This document shows, piece after piece, positions 57,301-64,000 of a stretch of 64,000 nt of DNA; position 1 is the stretch's first letter, and each line of letters starts with the position of its first letter. This stretch comes from Tigriopus japonicus (Eukaryota > Arthropoda > Copepoda > Harpacticoida > Harpacticidae), in contig JAAGOF010000251.1 in NCBI GenBank assembly GCA_010645155.1, forward strand, positions 4,873 to 68,872, in the 5' to 3' direction. The position numbers and the translations under genes were made by a program. The notes beneath the pieces were generated by a model. It was not told the origin of the DNA. It was given only the letters and a program-made list of their open reading frames with translations, and searched no databases.

Positions 57301-59677
57301 ATTTCAAAGGTCACCAGCGTCTGAAAGGAGAATTTCTCGGTCGACATTCCCTTTTCAAGTTAGTTTAGACGTACCCCATATTTGTGTTGACTACAAAAAA
57401 GCGATTCAAATCGTTAACAAAAGCATGTCAATGTTCAATCAAAATTGAAAGGTAATAAGCTTTTTTATTTTGTTTTAAGGAACAAGATCAGAGAAGGCAT
57501 TAAAGCTTTCAAATTTTTGTAGATCAGATTATTATTACCGATTCTTGACCTAAAAATTAAATTTGCAAGCAGCTCAGCAACACTGACTGATGCTCAAATC
57601 TCCTTCAAAGAGAGCTTTATCGTCTAAATAGAGATGCTTCCGACTATATTGATGATCGAAAAAGTGTCGCAAGAAAGTGCAAGTTGGTGGTTAGAAGCAA
57701 AGCTGGAAAACCAATCGAAGCATCCCCCCAAATCAATCTGTTTCCATTGAGGTCCTAAATGTGTTTTTACCAATGTGGAACCGATGGAAGTTTCAGGTTC
57801 TATAAATACTTGTTTTTCCAAACCATCCCAAGGAAAACAAACGCTAAATAAGGAAAAACAAGTCTCAATGGTTTGCACTAGCACCAATAGACCAAGATAT
57901 TTCTAGATGAGTGCTCGAAATGATATTGCTGCAGCGTTAACGAGTTCAAACTGGGTTGTTAGGCCTAGAAAATGTCCCCAACGAAAAGTTCGAAGCCACC
58001 GACATTCCCCAGAAAAGTCTGGCAAGACTTAAAAACGAGGCTCGTTTCACAATGTGACTTCAAACTTGCACTATGTCTCGCCACTGGAACTGTTCGCTGA
58101 ACTTTGGTTAAACCAGGCGTGTAATACCAATTGATCCAGCTCTCACATTGTTGGAGGCCGACTGGTCTGACAAAATCTGAATTTTTGCTGAAGGACCCAA
58201 AGTCATGCAGCATACCATTGATATGAGAAGGACTCCACCAGACAAGTTTCATTTCGAAAGGATTTCTTGTTCAGGAAACCTTTTTTGTGAAGAACTTTTT
58301 GTGCCTGGAGGAGCGAACTTCAAAATGAATAAGGAGAGGAGGAGGAGGTTGGTCCTTCAATGTCCCTTCTTCTCACCCAATATCAAGGCTTGGATGAAGG
58401 TCACATTTCAGATCAGGGCAACTTTGACCGAGAGACCTTTTCAATTGGAATGAAGGTCAGATCTGAGGTTGGGTTTCATGATTCGTGTGGTGAGCAAAAA
58501 TTCAATCGGGATGTGGATTAAGATTGAAACTTGTGATCAAAGTGAATGCCTAATTTCACGCACACTCAGTGGAAAAGGCCCTTCCTCTTTTTATGTGGAT
58601 ATGAAAGAAAGTTTCACTTGTGCACTGTTGAGGAAGCAAAGTTTGATGGGAGTGAGCCATGTAATGTTAATGAATTCGCAAGACACTCATTTCAAGAGAA
58701 AATTCGTACTGCTTGCAAGAGCAGGGTGACGCAGATAAAGTTGATCAAAATTCGACTCTCTTTCCTTCGATCACTTTCAGCCATGAGGCTTCATCAAAAG
58801 TCGATGCGTTAAGGATAAACAGTTGTGTCTCAAGTCAGTTTTAACGGTTGCTGGCTTTGATTTAACCTGAGCTAATGAAAGGGATAGTCTACTACAGGGT
58901 TGTCGGGTATTTAAACCAAGAATTACTCTTGACCATTTTCGTACAAAATATTGCAAACACCCTTTGTTTTCAAAAAGTACCCTTAACTAAACGTACGATT
59001 TCAGTAATTCAGACAACTTTACTCAAATGTCTCGTTTAGTCACAATCTACAGTTTTGCGACTCAAATTCATAACAACCCTGTATAATTGGCTGTTGTTCA
59101 GTCAAGACTTCCTACCGAATGTCGAGAAAAGAGGCATAACAATAAAGAAAATAACAATAATACTTAAAATAAGCCAGCCGTAGAGAAGCCAGGTGATTTA
59201 AGCTAACTGTCTCGTGAACAAAAGACATTTCCAACTGGGCCTTAATAGATCTGTACTTTGTCGTGCATTTGTAATCAGGAAGGAAGCCTTGTACTCCGCG
59301 GGGTTTGGGCCTTGGTCAATTGAATAATTGATGTACTTACACCGAACTTGCATGGTCATTGAGTGTGATACTCCCAAGGGCTCGAGTAGTCCGTTCCGCT
59401 TCTCGTCATTGTCAAGCTCATTTGGGTTCCAATCGTTGGAAAAGCCTCCTTGTCCTCCATTGGCGAATCCCGTTCTCCTTGTCGTTGCATGCTGCTCTCT
59501 TTTCCATTGGGGCCAAAGGCTGCCATGTTCTTTCGTCTCGGTGGAGGAGGTCGCTTCATTGTAAGCTTTACAAGTTAATTCTTGCCCATCGTCTTGAGCT
59601 TGAGGCCGAAAGGTCAGAACGCTTGTGGTGATGTCGCTCGAGGCCAAATGGTCCACGGTAAAAGTTCTGGGCGATAA
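42070..59677 (-). CDS. Sidestep-family Ig-domain receptor, 3' part (partial)
   Basis: Seven exons chain in phase: 59677-59341, 52254-52124, 47360-47201, 46755-46544, 45057-44869, 43847-43340, 42377-42070 (1845 nt, 614 aa, 5' incomplete). Order: second half of Ig2 (C36), Ig3 (C140, W153, C190), Ig4 (C234, W248, C290), a fibronectin-III-like module, one membrane span (residues 434-455), and a ~160-residue cytoplasmic tail. Family signatures are GTLLCWASNPIG, SNQSLVLQ, FCKPG and CVPGFDGGL; these match the Sidestep (Side) family, neuronal surface proteins that pair with Beaten-path receptors in axon guidance. The paralogue is not assigned. The tail ends ESNV, a class I PDZ-ligand form. Odd point: about 45 extra polar residues in Ig2. 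Ig1, the start of Ig2 and the signal peptide are not seen and probably lie right of the window. Confidence 0.9.
43340..43847 (-). CDS. Sidestep-family exon: FN3-like end, membrane span
   Basis: The acceptor CTTTGTTCCAG precedes 43847 (phase 0) and the donor ACAG|GTAAGT follows 43340 (phase 1). Encodes the second part of the fibronectin-like module (LTPEFRAVGLKPATGYIVSI), a juxtamembrane Asn/Ser-rich linker, the hydrophobic span FIAAIALVLVVIMLFAAICF, then RR and a Ser-rich tail. Confidence 0.92.
44869..45057 (-). CDS. Sidestep-family exon: Ig4 end and FN3 start
   Basis: The acceptor GATCTCTTCCAG precedes 45057; the donor CAG|GTACGT follows 44869; phase 0 at both ends, 63 codons. Carries the most diagnostic family motifs, DLGTLLCWASNPIG and KCVPGFDGGL. 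Confidence 0.95.
46544..46755 (-). CDS. Sidestep-family exon: Ig4 first part
   Basis: The acceptor TTTGTGTTCCAG precedes 46755 (entry phase 1); exit phase 0 at AAG|GTAAAA. Encodes KPFCKPG, VLCQVEANP, FEWTFN and LLAFTPK, so Cys and Trp of the fold are present. Confidence 0.92.
47201..47360 (-). CDS. Sidestep-family exon: Ig3 second part
   Basis: The acceptor TTTCCGTTTCAG precedes 47360 (phase 0); the donor AAAT|GTGAGT follows 47201 (phase 1). Encodes MSNQSLVLQSLKRERSGQYS then C, the F-strand cysteine of Ig3. Confidence 0.92.
48211..48241. repeat. (CTT)n microsatellite
   Basis: About ten perfect CTT units on the plus strand (AAG on the gene strand) within a Sidestep-family intron. Confidence 0.95.
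50161..50781 (-). CDS. long intronic ORF, doubtful
   Basis: 206-codon ATG frame on the gene strand, in the intron between the two Ig3 exons. It starts with a hydrophobic segment (MRIFFAVVTLFLFELPL) and has two more hydrophobic stretches, but no recognisable domain. No splice link to the Sidestep-family exons is apparent, and a frame this long can occur by chance in 64 kb. Probably not a gene. Confidence 0.15.
   Translation of the reverse strand: MRIFFAVVTLFLFELPLSSPFVVSWPSSFQVFLSCCCSMGSFLLVLLPCLVLLLHHISTVWAIQWMVLRRYRSEMRMRALFFLAVALAIPMCSKLQMFLPLLLVLTLKIEAWNITLADQLNTWIRPRKDVDVGNERTWEHYGGCHEMGETDVLVLIRVFALSDQDLHVHFGEQVEEKRSLGKSGRMEGSKFGLDLCGSEAFRLTLN
52124..52254 (-). CDS. Sidestep-family exon: Ig3 first part
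   Basis: The acceptor TCAATTTTTAG precedes 52254 (entry phase 1); the donor AAT|GTAAGT follows 52124 (phase 0). Encodes IKEGDDVYFECLVDARPPPS and RIRWTHN, the B- and C-strand Cys and Trp of Ig3. Joined to the next exon it reads WTHNGEIIQ, as expected for the family. Confidence 0.93.
53201..53211. repeat. poly-G run (11 G)
   Basis: Uninterrupted G tract in a Sidestep-family intron. Length in such runs is prone to assembly error. Confidence 0.9.
56434..56605 (-). CDS. possible alternative exon in Sidestep-family intron
   Basis: ATG at 56605 opens a frame ending at a strong donor ACAG|GTGAGC (56433), phase 1, which matches the entry phase of the Ig3 exon at 52254. The 57 residues are rich in acidic residues (DDYSYKDLFDEDLSLTQ) and end DELVVIGLT. 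If used as a first exon it would give a form lacking Ig1 and Ig2. The N-terminus is only weakly signal-like. Speculative. Confidence 0.2.
59341..59677 (-). CDS. Sidestep-family exon: Ig2 second half with insertion
   Basis: The acceptor TTCGTTTCAG precedes 59677 (phase 0); the donor GGT|GTAAGT follows 59341 (phase 1). Encodes TTSVLTFRPQAQDDGQELTC, the F-strand of Ig2. A Ser/Thr/Asn/Gly-rich stretch of about 50 residues follows before the G strand (SMTMQVR, then Tyr across the junction). Family members usually have only a short loop here. Confidence 0.88.
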
Positions 59678-59679
59678 CT

Positions 59680-62600
59680 GAAACGAACACAGAAGAAGAA
59701 AAAGGCCTGATTTAATGATGTCTTTAGTAACCTGCCAATGGGATCGGGTTGGCCCAATGATCTTCAACATCTCGAGGACCCAAAGCCTTTAAAACGGATT
59801 TTATGAGCGTGGCCAAGGCTGCTATAAGTGCAACCGAGATGTCACGGGAATATCATCATCACTTCTTGTTCCCTCCAAAGAAGCCCGGAAGATCTTCTTA
59901 GAAGAAGAAGAAGGCGAACCTAAGCCTTATGATAACAAAGGCCAATAGTGGCCTTTGAAATCGTGCACCTCCGCCCTTCTCTCATGTGACAAGGGGAAAC
60001 TGCATTGAATTTGATTAAAGCGCTACTGCAAGTTTTGCTTCTCCTTTCCAAGAACGTTGTCAGTTTTGGAGCCCAAGTTCCAAATTATAATTGTGCGCAG
60101 GGTGAGTGTTCACAAAAGGCTTGCTTGATTCTTTTGGGGAGATCCCCCCGTGGTGGTACAACAAGCCAAAACTCCATTCTTTGCATTGTTATTAGGGTTC
60201 CTCCTTCGTTGTTTCGCTCGTCCTCCCTCAAATGTCAAAGCAAGAAAGCAAAGAAGGGCTCGTGGAACACATGCCAGATTTACACCCGCCCGACAGCGAT
60301 GTTCCCACAGGATCAAAAACAAAGACATTCACTTCCTTCCGAACCACCAGACGGAAGTCAGCAAACGCCAGGACAGAAAATTCCACGAAAATTGGAAGGA
60401 AAAAGAGGGCCTGTCCAACCACTTCGTGTAAGAGGTTCTGGGGACATCAGAATGACACTGAATATCTCTCATTAGCGGAGAGGATGGAATGCTTCATTAA
60501 GTTTTGTCAGCCATGGGCCAAGTTTACTCTGCTCAAGTCATGCTCAATGGCTCTTGTTTGGAGACAAACGGTATGGGGGCCTCCATTCAGACTTTTGGAG
60601 GAGGAGGAGACAGGAATAAGTTTGGCAGGATAAGAAACCGAGCGGCTCTTTCCAGAAGACCTTACAGAACCCAAGATGACCTAACCAAGGCACCAACGTT
60701 TCGTCCATTAGGCTGTTAGGTGCACGTTACTGGCTGACCTCTTTATGATTCAGTTTCTGTGCACGTGGAGTCGGCAGAATACAAAAGTTGTTGGATTTTA
60801 GGAGACTCGGCACAATTTGTCTTTAGGGATTTCCGTCTGTCCCTTTCCTTGTGCCAGGAAACAAGTTCTCAATTTCAAAAGCTACAAAGCCAGCTTCACG
60901 ACATAACTCCTAGGTTCTTCGTATGGTTGGTCTAAGGATCAAACGCAAATTTGAATTTGCTCGTTTCTTTCCTCCATAATCGTTGAGCTTGGCTTTGGAT
61001 CGTTTCAAAGTTCAAAAGATTAACCTACCTCTTAAAAGGATGAGGCCATTTGAGGAAAAGAGCTTTTTCTTTGATGTGTACAAGTCCATGGAGGATGGAT
61101 GCGGTTGACTCTCGGTACGACACACTGCTCGTCAAACGGAGGAAACCGGTAGCTGGCTCGACCCTCAGGGTGGCTCTTATGAGATCATACGCGAGTCTAA
61201 TTGACCATCTTGGCTTGGGACAAGTTGGAAAAAGAGGCCCTCTGAGGGTCTCATGTGTCGCAAGTTGAATGGTCAACTTCTCAGATGTCTTTTTCACCTT
61301 GACCAGCACGTGTACCTTGGCAGAGGGCTGAAGGAATTCGGCGCCACGCCATGTCCAAATTGTGAAAAAAACTTCCCAGGGCTGAGAGTTCTTTAGCTTC
61401 TGGCCCAAGTCAGGACTGCCATTCTGAATCAAATTGGCATCATGTCTTTGGAGCATTCAAGTGAGTGCTGGGCAAGGTGATAACATCATGGGATATGTCA
61501 AGATGAATGTGTTTAGCAATGTTGTAGCTTCTTTTAATGCTAAATGATTTATCTGATTTTTACAAGTAGCTTTTTTCTAATTCATTTTCTCCAGGCACAC
61601 ATGGCATTTCCTTTTAGGATCTGTTACAAGTTACGTAATGGCAACCCTATCTGTCAGAAGAAAGAGACGGCAAGAATTCAGAGAAAAGGAAATTGCTGTG
61701 CAGAAGGAATGGCAAATCTCGAGACGAAATAGGAGAAAAAACTTTTTGGACCCTCGAACTTCATCGTTCCACCACTCCCACTTGGTCTGGAGCTTGTTCC
61801 AAAGCAAATGGTTCATTTTGAAAACGTAACTAGATTACTACAGCCCTGATAACTTTATGGGTAAATATTTTCAAAAACCCTCGTGGTCATTTCATGTTCC
61901 AACTTGAGACTACTAAAACCTGACGGCACCATATCTTGTGGTTGGCAACTTGGTCGGTTCCACTGACATCCTCGCTCCTTTTTTGTCAGTCAGCCAGTGT
62001 GTACAACGAGTTTCCATGGCAGATGCTCAAGTACAGAGAGAGAACAAGAGGGGATTTTATGTAAGAGCTGAAGTTGGATCTCGGTGAGAAAAGAACTAAA
62101 GGAAGTCTTCAGTGTAAAGGAACTTGGAACAACTTGGTGCTATTCTAGACGACTTCCTCTCTTTCACGCCTTCCTCCGTTGGTGCTGACTTGGTCTTGGT
62201 TCTAACGCTCAATGTTCCCCATTTGGTCCTCTTTCTAATCTGCCATTATTGTTTTTGCACCGAAATTAAAAGAAAGACCCTTTGGGGAACCATTCAGGGA
62301 TGCCGGACAGACTCCTTTGGTCGATGTATGGTGTCAAGAACGAGTAACCCTGTGGTGCGAAGGACGATATCATTCGTTCCACTACTTTGTGGGGGGGACG
62401 AAATCGTCTTCAAAACGCGGGTTTCAAGATGAGTTAGACCTCCCAGAAAGAAGACTTTATGAGGTGAGGAGAGCCGTAGAGAAGACATTAAGATCGGTGG
62501 TGTGGGGGAATAGAAAGAAATTGACTCTTCATGAGATCAAGGTCAGGCATGGGTGATCAAACGAGGCTCTCATGGCCATACCCATCATTTCATGATCAAG

Positions 62601-64000
62601 GAGATAAACGCCCCTTTAAACCATTAAGACTTGGGTTCTTTTGTTCCATCTTTGGAAGGAACAGGCCATCTCAAGGGAATGAAATTTGACACTGCACAAA
62701 GCCTGGACGGATTCGTTAAAGGAGCCAAGTCTCAATTTTCTGCAGAACTTCCCCGTTTCAAGCAGATTATTTTTTGAAATAATACGCTCTCACATGTCTG
62801 CCAAAACCATCATGTTAAGAGGAGATCCGACCCACACTACAATCCTGACATCCAGGCTCTTGGGAATGTTCATATGGTAAAACGGCCAGAATGTGGAATA
62901 TAATTTCCAGGAACACTCAAAGGGCTCGAGTGGCAAGAAGAGTGAGGAGGAGCGCATTCATTTCATCCAATGAGGCTACAAAGTTAGTCTAATTTAAATT
63001 TGCCACGTTCGTCTCAGTCTCCCATGTTTTTGCCATTATTCTTGGAACAAGCTAGTCATAAATGCATGATGGAGTGGAACTGACAAGCCCACTTGCTACT
63101 GGGAACAACCGAGGCAAGGAAAGACATGGACCAAGTTATATCTAGTTTTTAAGACCTTTTGCATTCCTTGGAAAATTGCTCCCAAGAAATGTTTGAACAG
63201 TCATGGAACGTTACTGGGACCAGGTAGCTGAAGCCAGGGTACAATTGGGACCAACGTCATTCCAAGTAGGATATTGGAAATGCAGTTTGGATTACACTGT
63301 TCCTCATTACCCCAATCAGGTAGTGGGAGTAGTAACTCCGTAAAGATAGATCCTTCCATACCAAAGGACCATCGCATGAAGAACGTGGAACACCGCGCAC
63401 CAAAACTTTGGCAAGAAACCACAACCAGTGGCCAAGAAAAGTTCCAATCAGACCCAAGTTCGTGCGCACAACCTGCTAGTAACTAGTAATTAATGAAAGA
63501 AACACAAATGATCGCATTTCATGTTTCGTGGAAGGAGAATAACCTTCACTTGGCTCATGATTAGAAGTCCTTGCCTGTCGAGTGGTTGGAAACCTTTCTT
63601 TTATCTAGGCTTTTACCTAAGTAAGGGAAAATCTGACTGTCCCATATGTTGTCCCAAAGAATCCCAGCAAAAAAAGCAGAGCAGACTAGGAAATATGAGA
63701 TTCGCGGTGGCCTTTATTGGGTGTGTTTGGTGCAAAATATTTGCAAATATGCAACGAGACTCACACAAAAGATAAGGGCGTGTTTTCCATTCGCAATAAA
63801 GTAAGGGGATCTTCGGAGCATTCCAAAGAGCTCGACATGTGAGTGCATTACAACCCAAAACCTGTTCCAATCTTGAACAACAATCAAATAGAAACCTAAC
63901 GAAAAAATACTTCCCAACAAAAGATGAATCATACGACTCAAAAGGTAACAAATATTTCAAATTAGGATCATTCGTTGCGTGGAAACATCTGTTACATGAA
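59680..64000. other. upstream intron of Sidestep-family gene
   Basis: No exon for the missing Ig1 or Ig2 start was recognised on the minus strand. The open frames at 60005-60475 (plus) and 61025-61456 (minus) show no domain. The GGAAC/GTTCC motif is frequent. A long 5' intron is the simplest reading. Confidence 0.45.

Noticed and set aside
60005..60475. 156-codon plus ORF starting with a hydrophobic segment
   Set aside because: No ATG at its start (TTG only, with a stop just upstream), no domain, and it lies in an intron opposite the gene strand.
61025..61456. possible Ig1 or Ig2 exon of the receptor on the minus strand
   Set aside because: It lacks the Cys/Trp pattern of an Ig domain and gives no family motif; splice phases were not supportive.

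Overview
This is eukaryotic nuclear DNA from an animal, most likely an arthropod; the mix of genes and repeats would suit a crustacean such as a copepod, but the species cannot be fixed from sequence alone. Genes are split by GT-AG introns, several only 64-67 bp long. AATAAA signals follow the compact genes. The families recognised are animal developmental and neuronal ones. I see no operons, bacterial genes, CRISPR arrays or viral genes.

Four protein-coding loci can be supported, plus several weak candidates. (1) 2.9-3.6 kb, plus strand: a short two-exon gene for a divergent homeodomain protein with an Eh1-like N-terminus. (2) 26.7-29.5 kb, plus strand: an H2.0/Hlx-type homeobox gene with four exons, including the usual intron inside the homeodomain. 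(3) 39.8-40.2 kb, plus strand: a single-exon gene for a small secreted protein of unknown family. (4) 42.1-59.7 kb and beyond, minus strand: the 3' part of a Sidestep-family immunoglobulin cell-surface receptor. Seven exons can be chained with matching splice phases through half of Ig2, Ig3, Ig4, a fibronectin-like module, one membrane span and a cytoplasmic tail; its 5' exons lie beyond the right edge or are not recognisable here. A cysteine-bearing terminal exon at 32.1-32.3 kb is probably part of another gene.

The first 25 kb and the 37-41 kb stretch are dominated by mobile elements. Several are bounded by clear target-site duplications: a 3.9-kb hAT-type element (13085-17005) carrying a nested composite SINE and another MITE; a second hAT-type element (18133-19375) carrying a mariner-like transposase remnant; a 1.6-kb element with CAC termini and a 4-bp duplication (Chapaev-like) that split a tRNA-derived SINE head; TA-flanked MITEs, one holding a nine-copy 28-bp satellite; and a 327-bp-arm inverted repeat at 24.1-25.1 kb.

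The two homeobox genes are both ANTP-like and about 23 kb apart, which could reflect NK-type linkage or chance. The Sidestep locus is a large, intron-rich neuronal receptor gene. Its introns are strikingly rich in the short motif GGAAC/GTTCC.
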